Part shown: positions 1 to 9,508 of the stretch, piece after piece
Layout of the letters: every line of letters starts with the position of its first letter
Numbering within the stretch: position 1 is the first letter of the stretch
Assembly: GCA_013816805.1 (NCBI GenBank)
Contig: JACDDS010000007.1
Span: 124,001-188,000 of the forward strand
Origin: Chitinophagales bacterium
Lineage (GTDB): Bacteria > Bacteroidota > Bacteroidia > Chitinophagales > UBA10324
Reading direction: 5' to 3'
Length of the DNA stretch: 64,000 bases
The notes under the pieces: model-generated
Told to the model about the DNA's origin: nothing
Database searches by the model: none
The model's input: the letters and a program-made list of their open reading frames with translations, nothing else
Translations under genes and position numbers: made by a program

Positions 1-1
1 G

Positions 2-1078
2 TGGCAGCGATCGTTGAACAGCAGGCCTTCATACCTTTCGCAGCAATATCTCCGAAAGAAATTTCCCCTAATACTCAAAGATTCTAACTGGTTAATTAAC
101 GGATCAGTTTTACCGGATCCACGTCTGGTGGCACAGGTTCTGGCTTTGCAACAAGGCGAGGCAATTGCAGAAAATGACCTCCTTGTAGCCGCATGCATTG
201 CATCGTTTGATATAACAGGTAATAGCTTGAATACTACAGAAATTATCAGAGACTGTAAAATTGCGCCCCCTGTATCTGCCATAAGAAGCATCCGCAAGCT
301 CACTGATATTTTTACAAAAAATGGTGAAGCATTAAGAGATGATTTTAAATTAATTACATACAAAAGGAGATCCGCAGCTCTTTACGAGTCTAATAAGATT
401 ACTAACCGGCATCACATTTTTATAGAGGAGGGTGCATCTGTTGAATTTGCATATTTAAATGCGTCCCAGGGTCCTATTTATATTGGTAGGAATGCAGAAG
501 TAATGGAAGGCGCAATGATACGGGGACCTTTTTCATTAGGTGAGGAAGGAGTTGTGAAAATGGGTTCTAAGATATATGCCCCTACTTCAATAGGTCCCAA
601 TTGTAAGGTAGGCGGCGAGCTTAATAATGTAATTATGATTGCCAATTCTAATAAGGCACATGATGGTTATCTTGGAAATGCTGTAGTTGGCGAGTGGTGT
701 AATTTCGGTGCGGGTACAAATAATTCGAATCTCAGGAATGATTACACGTTTGTGAAATTATATAGTTACGTTGAAAAAAGATTCGAGAACACAGAGCTGC
801 AGTTTTGTGGCCTGATCATGGGTGATCACTCTAAATGCAGTATTAATACGATGTTTAATACCGGAACTGTAGTGGGGGTATTTGCAAATATATTTGGCAC
901 CGGATTTCCCCGCAACTTCGTTCCCTCTTTTACATGGGGTGGAAGTAAAGGATTTGAAAACTATAAAATTGACAAGGCGTTGGAAGTGGCAAGACGTGTT
1001 ATGGAAAGAAGAGAGATAACCTTAAGCGAAATGGATGCAGAAATACTTTCTGAAGTTTATAACCTTGAAAACAAATAA
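2..1078 (+). CDS. GlmU-like sugar nucleotidyltransferase, C-terminal part (5' end outside window)
   Basis: The reading frame is open from base 2, before any start codon, with residues W-Q-R-S-L-N-S-R that fit the internal 'REKW' region of the Bacteroidota GlmU-like family, so the true start lies upstream of the window. The middle and end show a left-handed beta-helix of hexapeptide repeats (residues about 130-270 of the visible part: IYIGRNAEVMEGAMIRGPF, VVKMGSKIYAPTSIGPNCKV, GEWCNFGAGTNNSNLRNDY). This is typical of putative sugar-nucleotidyl or acyl transferases related to GlmU. The exact substrate is unknown. tpiA follows 31 bp downstream on the same strand. A TTG at base 14 could be mistaken for a start but is internal to the family alignment. 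Confidence 0.85.
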   Translation, partial: WQRSLNSRPSYLSQQYLRKKFPLILKDSNWLINGSVLPDPRLVAQVLALQQGEAIAENDLLVAACIASFDITGNSLNTTEIIRDCKIAPPVSAIRSIRKLTDIFTKNGEALRDDFKLITYKRRSAALYESNKITNRHHIFIEEGASVEFAYLNASQGPIYIGRNAEVMEGAMIRGPFSLGEEGVVKMGSKIYAPTSIGPNCKVGGELNNVIMIANSNKAHDGYLGNAVVGEWCNFGAGTNNSNLRNDYTFVKLYSYVEKRFENTELQFCGLIMGDHSKCSINTMFNTGTVVGVFANIFGTGFPRNFVPSFTWGGSKGFENYKIDKALEVARRVMERREITLSEMDAEILSEVYNLENK

Positions 1079-1109
1079 TGAGTCTGCCGGACTATAAACT
1101 TAAAACACC

Positions 1110-1868
1110 ATGCGGAAAAAAATTATAGCTGGTAACTGGAAGATGAATAAAACCGTAGATGATGGAATATCTCTTGTAAATAGAACCCTGCAGCTACTTG
1201 AGGCAACTAATTATAATACTCTTATTATTTTTTGCCCCTCCTTTGTTTCTCTTGAAAAAATTGCTACTGCTATAAGCGGAAAAAAAAATATTTTCTGTGC
1301 TGCCCAGAATTGTCATTTTGAAAAGGATGGAGCATTTACCGGTGAAATATCTGCTGCCATGGTTAAATCAGCAGGTGCCCGGTACGTTATTCTTGGACAT
1401 AGTGAACGCAGGCAATATTTTGGTGAGACGGACAATCTCTTGTCTAAAAAAGTAAACGCAGTGTTGGGTGAAGGGTTAATTCCTATTTATTGTTGCGGTG
1501 AAGTCCTTAAAGTCCGGGAAGAAAACAATCATTTTGCTTTGGTGGAAACACAAATCCGGGAAGGCTTATTTCACCTTAGTAAAGAAGACTTTTCAGAAGT
1601 TGTAATTGCTTACGAGCCCGTATGGGCTATAGGTACAGGTAAGGTGGCAACCACGGACCAGGCCCAGGAAATGCACTCTTTCATTCGCAAGCTGATTGAA
1701 GAAAAATATGGGTCTTACATAGCCGATGATATTACGATACAATATGGTGGTAGCATGAAACCTTCAAATGCAAAAAGCCTGTTATCCCAGTCAGATGTTG
1801 ATGGTGGCTTAATCGGTGGAGCTTCTTTAGTAGCTGATGAGTTTGTAGAAATCATTAAGAGCGCCTGA
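1110..1868 (+). CDS. tpiA: Triosephosphate isomerase
   Basis: Interconverts glyceraldehyde-3-phosphate and dihydroxyacetone phosphate in glycolysis and gluconeogenesis (cytoplasm). The 252 aa length is standard for the family. The N-terminal AGNWKMN motif supplies catalytic Lys11, GHSERR gives the electrophilic His97, and YEPVWAIGTGKVA carries catalytic Glu169 and the start of the flexible loop 6. The phosphate-binding GGS (IQYGGSMKP) and GGASL motifs near the C-terminus are also present. All catalytic residues are intact, so the enzyme should be active. It is probably co-transcribed with the preceding GlmU-like gene and is convergent with comEC, whose stop codon is only 26 bp away. Confidence 0.97.
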   Translation: MRKKIIAGNWKMNKTVDDGISLVNRTLQLLEATNYNTLIIFCPSFVSLEKIATAISGKKNIFCAAQNCHFEKDGAFTGEISAAMVKSAGARYVILGHSERRQYFGETDNLLSKKVNAVLGEGLIPIYCCGEVLKVREENNHFALVETQIREGLFHLSKEDFSEVVIAYEPVWAIGTGKVATTDQAQEMHSFIRKLIEEKYGSYIADDITIQYGGSMKPSNAKSLLSQSDVDGGLIGGASLVADEFVEIIKSA

Positions 1869-1894
1869 TACCATATTGCATTTTATAGGTTTAT

Positions 1895-4006
1895 TTAGAG
1901 ACTTATTTTAAGTGCGCCTTTTGATGCTACATTATAGGTATCGATATGCAGACCATTACATTCCTTCATCCATTTATTAAGTCTGTAAGTACTATTATCA
2001 CCATTGTAAATTATAAGCGGAGTATCGAACCAGCTTGTAATCTCATTAACAGAAACATCTGCATTTCCTGAAATAATAACTGCATTCAGCTTCATTCTGT
2101 AACTAGAAGAATTGAATGGTAATTTTTTATTTATCTTAAGCAATCTGTAATTATAGAACTGAAAAAATTGATCCCTGTTCCATAAAGTACCCTGTAAAAA
2201 AGCTGTTTCATCTGAAGCAGAATCACTTGGGATAAAATCTGTAATCGTTGTGTTAGACAATTGCCAGTGGTGTCTCAAATAGAATTGTTCCTGCTCATTG
2301 AAGAGACTATCTGACTTCATAGCTACTGCATTTCCACCGTTGTTAAATTCAAGACAACTTTTCCCCACAAAACTATAGACAGTAATGGATTTTTCATTTT
2401 TAATATGAAGAAGATTATAGGCGCTGATTATAAATAGTATGCAAATTGTAATTGTGATTCCAAATAAATATAACTTTTCTCGGGTAATTAGCAGTCGAAT
2501 GAGCAGCAGTATAAATGTCGCAAAAAGTAATGATTGCCATATTGTAGATGAAGAGAGATACAGAACGGAAAAAGGCAGTTCGCGAATGTTACCGATATAG
2601 TAATTTAAGAAATGGACCATACCATATGTTAAAGAGCCTAATATTTTTGCCAGCGGTTGTATAATTTGGAATACAGCTAATGCTATGCCTGTATAAAGTA
2701 CTAGGGCGCTCAAAGGAATTACAAGCAAATTGGCGAATAGAAAATAGGCAGGAAATTGGCTGAAATAAAAAACAGTGAGAGGGAGAGTAGCAATCTGGGC
2801 AGCTAATGAAACAGCAATCGTTTTCCAAATAAAATCAACAGTTTTATTAGTTCGATACAGCCATCGGTTGATATGCGGAAATAGTTCGCTAATTCCTAAA
2901 ACAGCAATATAGGAAAGCTGGAATCCGACATCGGTAATTAGCAATGGTTTAAACATTAATATTATAAATGCAGAACAGGCAAGCATATTTAATGTGCTGA
3001 TAGTTCGATTTGAATTTTTGCCGATCGTAAAAAAAGTGAACATCATGGCGGCACGTACCACCGAGCCTGATAATCCTGTGAGTAATGCAAACGTCCAGAT
3101 TAATATAATTATGATTAAAGACTTGACCTGTTTTCCATATCTCTTTTTTTCAAGGATGAACAGCATACGGTTAAGGAGCGAAAACAGCAGTGCCACATGC
3201 AATCCGGAAACAGCGAGCACATGGATTACACCCGCCGCCGCATACGATTGCATGATATCAAAAGACATCTTGTCACGATAGCCTACAACCAGGGCTTCCG
3301 TTACAGCAGCATCCTGAGTGTCAGGAATGTATTTCTGAAAGGCCTCAATACTTTTATCCCGTAGCCAAAAAGTGAGATCGAATAACGGATTGGATTGATT
3401 TATTGGTAATAACTTCCAATTGTCTTTTTTTAAGTAAGCACTCGCATAAATGTTATTGAAATAAAGAAACTTCTTATAATCGAATTCATCAGGATTTTTA
3501 GGAGGTGGAATAGCTTGAAAAGCATTTTTTATAAGCAATATATTGCCATAATATAATTTTGAAGCAGCAGTATCTTTTTGAAGATACAATATTGCTTTAC
3601 CGCAGGTAGAATGCTGATATGATCCTTGCCCGATTGATAATACTTCGGCAGTTACCTTAAATGATTTATTTTTTTCAATAGGAGGTTCCAGCAGCCGAAC
3701 GATCGCTGCATTTCCTTTATCATAAAAGTGCGTGTAATGCTCAGGACGATTTTGATCAATACTTAAGAAAGCAATTTCATTTCCGGAAAGAAAAAGACAA
3801 ACCTGAAAACCGAGTCCGGTAATCCAACCATTTCTATATGCCCGGACTTTTTTATTCTTATAGATAAGGTGTAAAAAAATACAAAGCACGTAATTGAGAA
3901 CCAGCACAATGAACGAGATATGCAGATGTCCAAACACATAGGCCAGTATGCCTATTATGAAAGGAATAAGGAACCGGACAAAAGGAAAAGATTTCCATTC
4001 AATCAT
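1895..4006 (-). CDS. comEC: ComEC/Rec2-family DNA-uptake channel, Bacteroidota short form
   Basis: Predicted inner-membrane channel protein for import of single-stranded DNA in natural transformation. The 703 aa protein has an N-terminal pair of hydrophobic segments, then a DUF4131-like soluble region (about 60-200, with NPDEFDYKKF at 171-180). The multi-spanning Competence domain covers about 230-520, with the hallmark HVLAVSGLHV at 262-271 and TGLSGSVVRAA further on. The C-terminal 150 residues are not a metallo-beta-lactamase domain (no HxHxDH), unlike Bacillus ComEC. This short architecture is common in Bacteroidota. No other competence gene lies next to it. Confidence 0.88.
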   Translation of the reverse strand: MIEWKSFPFVRFLIPFIIGILAYVFGHLHISFIVLVLNYVLCIFLHLIYKNKKVRAYRNGWITGLGFQVCLFLSGNEIAFLSIDQNRPEHYTHFYDKGNAAIVRLLEPPIEKNKSFKVTAEVLSIGQGSYQHSTCGKAILYLQKDTAASKLYYGNILLIKNAFQAIPPPKNPDEFDYKKFLYFNNIYASAYLKKDNWKLLPINQSNPLFDLTFWLRDKSIEAFQKYIPDTQDAAVTEALVVGYRDKMSFDIMQSYAAAGVIHVLAVSGLHVALLFSLLNRMLFILEKKRYGKQVKSLIIIILIWTFALLTGLSGSVVRAAMMFTFFTIGKNSNRTISTLNMLACSAFIILMFKPLLITDVGFQLSYIAVLGISELFPHINRWLYRTNKTVDFIWKTIAVSLAAQIATLPLTVFYFSQFPAYFLFANLLVIPLSALVLYTGIALAVFQIIQPLAKILGSLTYGMVHFLNYYIGNIRELPFSVLYLSSSTIWQSLLFATFILLLIRLLITREKLYLFGITITICILFIISAYNLLHIKNEKSITVYSFVGKSCLEFNNGGNAVAMKSDSLFNEQEQFYLRHHWQLSNTTITDFIPSDSASDETAFLQGTLWNRDQFFQFYNYRLLKINKKLPFNSSSYRMKLNAVIISGNADVSVNEITSWFDTPLIIYNGDNSTYRLNKWMKECNGLHIDTYNVASKGALKISL

Positions 4007-4384
4007 TAACGAAATTTAATGAATATACATGGAAGAAGAATGGTTAGAAATGTATTATAAAAGTGAAAAATTAATTTTATTTACGAAAATTTCTATTTCA
4101 CTCAAGTAATAACAGAAAAAATAAATCAATACAATCAGAATATGATCAAAAGAGCTTTACTGATTACACCACTTGTTATCTCCTCAGTTATTCTTTTGCA
4201 AAAGATGTCGATCAGAACTTTGCAACAAGGGTGGCACGGAATTTTGTTTGAAAGTGGAGGATTGAAGAATATAAAACTGAAATAGTTAAGAGGATAAGTT
4301 AACCTCTACAATCTTAGTTCTGGAAAATAACTGTTAAGTATATTCAAGTGAATATTAACAGCATTATAAGGCTGAAAAATAGAA
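4007..4384. other. 378-bp AT-rich spacer, no convincing gene
   Basis: This gap separates comEC from the sialidase-like gene. The only open stretch is a 47-codon plus-strand ORF at 4142-4285 (MIKRALLITPLVISSVILL and on) that starts like a signal peptide but ends after about 25 further residues with no recognisable domain. It may be a decayed secreted-protein start, but I cannot assign it. No terminator-quality hairpin was seen. Confidence 0.5.
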
Positions 4385-6268
4385 TTATTTTACAATGGTA
4401 ATTTTTTCTGCTAAATTCAACTGTTCTGTGCGTATATTCAACAGGTAAATGCCATTATTTAACTTCGGAAAGTTAAAGGCGTTATTTTTCAGCAGAACCT
4501 TATCAAAATTAAAAAGAGATCTGCCCTGGAGATCGCTTACTGTTACAGAAGCTTGTTGACCGATTAGAGCAGGGCTATCAAAATGAATAATTCCTTTTGA
4601 AGGATTGGGATAAAGGTTGATAAGGGAGTTATTAACTGCATCATCAATACCTAAAATCTGCTCTGCAGGAATTTCTGAATAGATAATTTTATTTTCTTTT
4701 CCTGTATTGCAGTTATCAGGAAAACCATAAGTCGTGCTAAGTCCTGCACATTCATCACGCTGGTAAGTAAATTGAATAGTGTGGTCAATCCGGCGGGCCA
4801 TAGAACAAAAGATGCCCTCATTATTAGATGGAAAAACTACATCTGAAGGATAAGACCATGTTAATCCACCATCCCGTGAAGAAGTCAGGTAGGTATGTCG
4901 TACATCTTTTCCTGTTGCATCAGGATCATTTTCAACTACGGCTGCATATGCCAGGTAAAGGTTTCCATCTGCATCAATGGAAGCGTTTGGCTGGGAAGCC
5001 AGCCCTGAATTAAAGGTGCCAAAATCTGTAACATCCAAAATTCCATTACCATTTAGATCTAAGGCACCCGCAATGGTACGTGGTGAATTGTCACCCATGC
5101 TTTCATCATAGTATAAAATACCATTTGAAGTGGGAATATAGCTTATCGTATGATCTGTAACATCACTGTTAAAGATGCGCACATATCCTGCCCAAACATG
5201 CACACTGCCGCTATTATCAATAAGCACCGAAAGCGATCCATCATTTGAATCAAGAGTATCTGCAATGCCATCTCCATTTACATCGGTGAGCTCATCATTA
5301 AAGTGTGAAATAGGAAACTTCATAATAATGTGACTGCTCCATGTACTTCCGTTATCTGTCGACTTCAGTAACAACAGGTCATTGCCGAAACCTCCGGTCA
5401 CAATGGCTACGCTGCTTCCATTCGCATCAATTGCATAATTATCAGGACGGATCCTAAAATATTCTCCTGGTCCAATATCATTTATAGTTTGGTTGGAAAT
5501 ATCCCAGGTGGTTCCATCATCCACAGAGCGCGAATAAAGCAGTGCACCATCCTGGCTGTTGTATAGTTCACCTCCGCGTGATTGGGGTAACGTTAAAGAA
5601 ATGACGTGAAGTGTAGTACTGCCCGTGTTGCCGCTTACCATGCGCGGCCACCATACTCCGCCAATTGCTGATGTAGGTAAAATATTTAGATTTTCAGACC
5701 AGAGATTGGTAAGGGGATTCAATAAACGCGAAAGCTGAAGCTGACCATAGATCAGATTATGTGTTAATATAAGTACCTGGCCGGCGCTGCTGCGTGTAAC
5801 GCTGGGCCATCCATTTTCGGTAATTTCAATCCGATGTGTAGGGATAGCCTCCCAGTTAGTGCCATCGGAGCTATTATACCCGGTACCTCGAAGTAAATAC
5901 GTGGGATCGTCAGCCGGAGCAAAATTCCAAACAGCATTAAGCGTCGCATTATTGTCCCTGAAAAAACTATTGCAAATAGAAGCGTTAGTTTGTAAATCAA
6001 AATAAGTGTTGCCAATAATGGTACTTGTAATTGTTCTTGGATCTGTTTCTTCCTTCGTAAAATCTGTATTAAAGGAATGTTTCGAACGCTGGGAAATTTC
6101 CGAATTAAGATCAGCATGTTGCTCTTTAAAAAATGCGTTTTTTTTCTGAAGAGAAAAGGGGATGCCGGCCGTTTTAAACTGCCATGGGCTGGTTGATAGT
6201 TGAGCCATTATAAAACCGGGATTTATTACCCAGCAATTAATCACAATAAATCCAATAATTTTTTTCAT
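4385..6268 (-). CDS. Secreted sialidase/BNR-like beta-propeller protein with T9SS type A sorting domain
   Basis: I place the start at the internal ATG that gives an MKKIIGFIVINCWVINPGF signal peptide (627 aa). An upstream in-frame ATG at 6292 would add eight residues. The body contains BNR/Asp-box-like elements (SxDxGxTW: SVDDGTTWD, STDNGSTWS, SRDGGLTWS), which mark sialidase-fold propellers. Two Asp/Asn-rich calcium-loop motifs resembling dockerin or EF-hand loops are also present (DVNGDGIADTLDSNDG and LDLNGNGILDVTDFG). The C-terminal 80 residues (INLYPNPSKGIIHF ... NGIYLLNI ... EKITIVK) form a type A T9SS sorting domain, so the protein is predicted to be exported and surface-attached or released. 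The catalytic residues of true sialidases were not identified, so an enzymatic role is unproven. Confidence 0.85.
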   Translation of the reverse strand: MKKIIGFIVINCWVINPGFIMAQLSTSPWQFKTAGIPFSLQKKNAFFKEQHADLNSEISQRSKHSFNTDFTKEETDPRTITSTIIGNTYFDLQTNASICNSFFRDNNATLNAVWNFAPADDPTYLLRGTGYNSSDGTNWEAIPTHRIEITENGWPSVTRSSAGQVLILTHNLIYGQLQLSRLLNPLTNLWSENLNILPTSAIGGVWWPRMVSGNTGSTTLHVISLTLPQSRGGELYNSQDGALLYSRSVDDGTTWDISNQTINDIGPGEYFRIRPDNYAIDANGSSVAIVTGGFGNDLLLLKSTDNGSTWSSHIIMKFPISHFNDELTDVNGDGIADTLDSNDGSLSVLIDNSGSVHVWAGYVRIFNSDVTDHTISYIPTSNGILYYDESMGDNSPRTIAGALDLNGNGILDVTDFGTFNSGLASQPNASIDADGNLYLAYAAVVENDPDATGKDVRHTYLTSSRDGGLTWSYPSDVVFPSNNEGIFCSMARRIDHTIQFTYQRDECAGLSTTYGFPDNCNTGKENKIIYSEIPAEQILGIDDAVNNSLINLYPNPSKGIIHFDSPALIGQQASVTVSDLQGRSLFNFDKVLLKNNAFNFPKLNNGIYLLNIRTEQLNLAEKITIVK

Positions 6269-6477
6269 TGGTAGGTTCTGAAAGCTCGCCAAAATAAGAG
6301 GAAAAAATGAAAGATTACAAATTTCAATTCATTAAGGACAACGATGGTGTCGTAAAGTTTAATTTAAAACGATATTAACCGAATACTATCTTTACAAACT
6401 CTAAGGTTTTTATTTTCTGATTATACACATATTACCAAAGACAAATCTTTTGACAACACATCTAATTAAATTTAAAA

Positions 6478-7029
6478 TTGCAGCCGCGTATAATACTCGA
6501 TAGTAAGCGATTCGCGTTAACCATCAACAGGCTCTGCTATCAATTAATAGAAATACACAGGGGCTTTGATGCAACTGTAATTATAGGCGTGCAACCAAGG
6601 GGAATTTATCTCTCTAACCGTATATACGCACAACTTTCAGAAATCACCGGTAAAAGGATTTTAAGTGGCATTGTTGACCCTACCTTTTATCGTGATGACT
6701 ACAGAAAGGCTGAAAAACAGCTCATTCCAAAATCTACTACGATTAAGTTTTCACTGGAAAATAAAAAAGTAGTCCTCATTGATGATGTATTATTTTCCGG
6801 ACGAACGGTTCGTGCAGCTATGGATGCATTGCTTGATTTTGGACGTCCTTCAAAAATAGAGTTGTTGGTGCTTGTTGACAGAAGATTTACCCGTGAACTT
6901 CCAATACAGCCTGATTACACAGGTAAAACAATTGATTCCCTTACATCAGAAAATGTAAGAGTGGAATGGCAGGAGATTGAGGGGATGGATAGAATCTGGA
7001 TAGTTCCTGCTAAAACAGATGAAGGATGA
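6478..7029 (+). CDS. pyrR: PyrR bifunctional pyrimidine regulator / uracil phosphoribosyltransferase
   Basis: PRTase-fold protein of 183 aa with the PRPP-binding signature VVLIDDVLFSGRT at residues 98-110 and the GVQPRGIYL loop at 37-45. In the PyrR family such proteins bind pyr mRNA in a UMP-dependent way and/or convert uracil plus PRPP to UMP. The start is a TTG at 6478. The frame has a stop (TAA at 6463) shortly upstream and no ATG or GTG between, so TTG is the only reasonable start. The gene overlaps pyrB by four bases (ATGA), which indicates translational coupling. I did not find a convincing PyrR-binding anti-antiterminator loop in the 185-bp leader region. Confidence 0.93.
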   Translation: MQPRIILDSKRFALTINRLCYQLIEIHRGFDATVIIGVQPRGIYLSNRIYAQLSEITGKRILSGIVDPTFYRDDYRKAEKQLIPKSTTIKFSLENKKVVLIDDVLFSGRTVRAAMDALLDFGRPSKIELLVLVDRRFTRELPIQPDYTGKTIDSLTSENVRVEWQEIEGMDRIWIVPAKTDEG

Positions 7030-7955
7030 ATGCATTAAGTGTAAAACATCTTTTAGGAATAAAGTATCTGACTTATGAAGACATACAGCTCATATTTAAA
7101 ACAGCGGAGGAGTTTAAGGAAGTTCTTAACCGGCCAATAAAGAAAGTTCCCTCACTTCGCGATACTACTATTGTAAATCTCTTCTTTGAAAATTCCACGC
7201 GTACAAGGATTTCATTTGAGCTGGCAGAAAAACGGCTTAGTGCAGAGGTCGTTAACTTTTCTTCATCCACTTCGTCAGTGAAAAAAGGAGAAACGCTCAT
7301 TGATACAGTGAATAATATACTGGCCATGAAAGTAGATATGGTAGTAATGCGACATCCCAGTGCGGGAGCACCAGTTTTTTTATCAAAATATATCAATGCA
7401 AATATTATAAATGCCGGAGATGGAACACATGAACACCCTACCCAGGCGCTTTTAGATGCCTTTTCTATAAAAGAAAAATTGGGAGGTCTAAAGGGGAAAA
7501 AAGTTGCAATCATTGGAGATATACAGCATTCCAGAGTTGCACTTTCCAATATCTTTTGTCTGAAAAAATTAGGAGTCGAAGTGATGGTAACGGGACCGCC
7601 TACTTTAATCCCGATGCACATTGAATCCCTTGATGTGAAAGTGGAATATGACGTTCGTAGAGCTTTGGAATGGTGCGACGTAGCAAATATTCTAAGGATT
7701 CAGCTGGAACGTCAGGAAATACAGTATCTGCCATCTCTTCGGGAGTACGCCCTGTTTTACGGGATCAATAAAAAATTACTGGATGAAATCGGAAAAGAAA
7801 TTTTTATAATGCATCCCGGCCCTATCAACCGCGGAGTTGAAGTAACGAGCGATGTGGCGGATTCAAAATATTCAATTATTCTGAATCAGGTAGAAAACGG
7901 GGTAGCGATCCGTATGGCAGTTTTGTACCTGCTCAGTGGCAGAAAGAATGATTGA
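7026..7955 (+). CDS. pyrB: Aspartate carbamoyltransferase catalytic subunit
   Basis: Catalyses carbamoyl phosphate plus L-aspartate to N-carbamoyl-L-aspartate, the first committed step of pyrimidine synthesis. The length is normal at 309 aa. The carbamoyl-phosphate loop ENSTRTRISFE (Ser57-Arg61), the HPTQALLDAF motif (137-146) and the mobile-loop PGPINRGVE near the C-terminus are all present. The start codon overlaps the pyrR stop. No pyrI regulatory subunit or other pyr gene follows: the next gene, yraN, is convergent. The window therefore contains a minimal pyrRB operon. Confidence 0.97.
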   Translation: MNALSVKHLLGIKYLTYEDIQLIFKTAEEFKEVLNRPIKKVPSLRDTTIVNLFFENSTRTRISFELAEKRLSAEVVNFSSSTSSVKKGETLIDTVNNILAMKVDMVVMRHPSAGAPVFLSKYINANIINAGDGTHEHPTQALLDAFSIKEKLGGLKGKKVAIIGDIQHSRVALSNIFCLKKLGVEVMVTGPPTLIPMHIESLDVKVEYDVRRALEWCDVANILRIQLERQEIQYLPSLREYALFYGINKKLLDEIGKEIFIMHPGPINRGVEVTSDVADSKYSIILNQVENGVAIRMAVLYLLSGRKND

Positions 7956-8021
7956 GTATTGCAAAGAAGTAAACGCACAATTGACAACGGTTGATTAATG
8001 GTATTACTTAAGGAGTAAGAA

Positions 8022-8387
8022 TTATACTTCATAAGGAAAAAAGGCATCCTGGATATGATAAATGTTTGGAAGGTCATTCTTGAACGTTATGGAGATAACA
8101 TCAAATCGCACATCCATATCCAGGTTATTTCTTTCTAAATATTCGTCTGCTGCACGGGCAAGGTTTTTTTGTTTTTCTATTCCAACAGCCTCTTCAGGAA
8201 AACCAAACTGATCACCTGTGCGTGTCTTTACTTCAACAATTACCAGCGTGTTAGGTTGTTTCGCTATTATATCCACTTCAGTATGAGAAAAGCGCCAATT
8301 GATCTCCAGAATCACATAACCTTTTTTTTCAAGAAATTCTAAAGCGAGAATTTCTCCTTTTACACCCAATTCATTATGTTTACTCAT
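8022..8387 (-). CDS. yraN: YraN/UPF0102 family nuclease-like protein
   Basis: Small (about 121 aa) protein with a Holliday-junction-resolvase-like PD-(D/E)XK core: TEVDIIA, then IVEVKTRTGDQFG. These give the expected D...ExK triad (Asp46, Glu59 and Lys61 in the 128-aa numbering from the upstream ATG at 8408). I prefer the ATG at 8387 because it yields MSKHNELGVKGE, which matches the usual family N-terminus, whereas the upstream ATG adds an atypical MRSFFKL. The cellular role of the UPF0102 family is not firmly established. The gene is divergent from the isomerase gene at 8426. Confidence 0.88.
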   Translation of the reverse strand: MSKHNELGVKGEILALEFLEKKGYVILEINWRFSHTEVDIIAKQPNTLVIVEVKTRTGDQFGFPEEAVGIEKQKNLARAADEYLERNNLDMDVRFDVISITFKNDLPNIYHIQDAFFPYEV

Positions 8388-8425
8388 CAATTTGAAGAAT
8401 GATCTCAACTAAAATTAAGTAAATT

Positions 8426-9406
8426 ATGATGGATAACCTGATTGCGGGCTTTACGAAGCAAATGGCTGAAGCAATTGAAATTGGACGTAAAATAGAGTTA
8501 ACGCCACGGCATAAAGATATACGGAATATAGTGATAGCAGGCCTGGGCGGATCAGGCATTGGCGGTAACCTGGTAGCAGGTTTAATTGCAGGGAAAATGA
8601 AATTACCCCTTGTGGTTTGTAAGGATTATTTTTTGCCGGAATTTGCGAATGAGCATACTCTGTTAATTGCCTCTTCTTATTCAGGTAACACCGAAGAAAC
8701 GCTGCATGCGCTTGAGGAAGGTATTAACCGGGGCTGTAAAATAGTTTGTATATCATCAGGAGGTTCTTTGATCAGCATAGCAAAGAAGGCGGGATTAGAT
8801 TATGTAATTATACCAGGAGGAAAGCCGCCGCGTGCTTGTTTAACATATTCATTTATTCAGCAGCTTTTTATCTTTTACTACTATGGATTGATTGATGATG
8901 GATTTGTAGTCGGTATCCAGGAGGCAATTATTCATTTGGATAAGGAAGAAAAGCATATTCAGAAACTTGCAAAACAGATTGCAAAAAAGCTGAACAAAAA
9001 AATTCCGATCATATACAGCGCAGCTAATATGGAGGCTGTTGCGATGCGCTGGAGGCAGCAGCTTAATGAAAACTCTAAAGTGCTTTGCTGGCACCATGTA
9101 ATCCCTGAAATGAATCACAACGAATTAGTTGGCTGGAGAACACCGGGAAAGTTTGCAGTACTCTTATTAAGGAATGATATCGATTATACCAGAACTCAGC
9201 ACCGGATGAATATTGTTAAAAATATTATCTCGCAATACACCCGGCACATTATCGAAATCTATTCCAAGGGCGATAGCTTCATTGAAAAATCCCTCTACCT
9301 TATCCACTTAGGGGATTGGGTTTCCTGGTATCTTTCAAGTTTAAGAAAAGTAGACGCTTCAGAGGTGAATGTTATTGATTATCTGAAAATGGAGCTGGCA
9401 AATTAA
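8426..9406 (+). CDS. Bifunctional phosphoglucose/phosphomannose isomerase family protein
   Basis: Protein of 326 aa with a SIS domain: the glycine-rich GLGGSGIGGNLV motif is at 39-50 and the sugar-phosphate-binding SSYSGNTEET at 83-92. A C-terminal domain carries the conserved EMNHNELVGW segment and a late Lys-rich end. This matches the archaeal/Bacteroidota PGI/PMI type that isomerises glucose-6-P and mannose-6-P to fructose-6-P. It is distinct from classical Pgi. Two ATGs in a row begin the ORF and either could be used. lipB follows about 100 bp downstream on the same strand. Confidence 0.9.
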   Translation: MMDNLIAGFTKQMAEAIEIGRKIELTPRHKDIRNIVIAGLGGSGIGGNLVAGLIAGKMKLPLVVCKDYFLPEFANEHTLLIASSYSGNTEETLHALEEGINRGCKIVCISSGGSLISIAKKAGLDYVIIPGGKPPRACLTYSFIQQLFIFYYYGLIDDGFVVGIQEAIIHLDKEEKHIQKLAKQIAKKLNKKIPIIYSAANMEAVAMRWRQQLNENSKVLCWHHVIPEMNHNELVGWRTPGKFAVLLLRNDIDYTRTQHRMNIVKNIISQYTRHIIEIYSKGDSFIEKSLYLIHLGDWVSWYLSSLRKVDASEVNVIDYLKMELAN

Positions 9407-9508
9407 TTGTCCGGAACATAGTCTTAATAATTACCTGAATCCGCTGAGCTAATCATTTATTAGTTCGGAAACGGATTTATTTTATTAGTGTTACAATGCT
9501 ATATCAGC

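Noticed and set aside
4142-4285. Small 47-codon secreted peptide gene
   Set aside because: It starts like a signal peptide but has no conserved mature part or good ribosome-binding context. Kept only as a note within the spacer entry.
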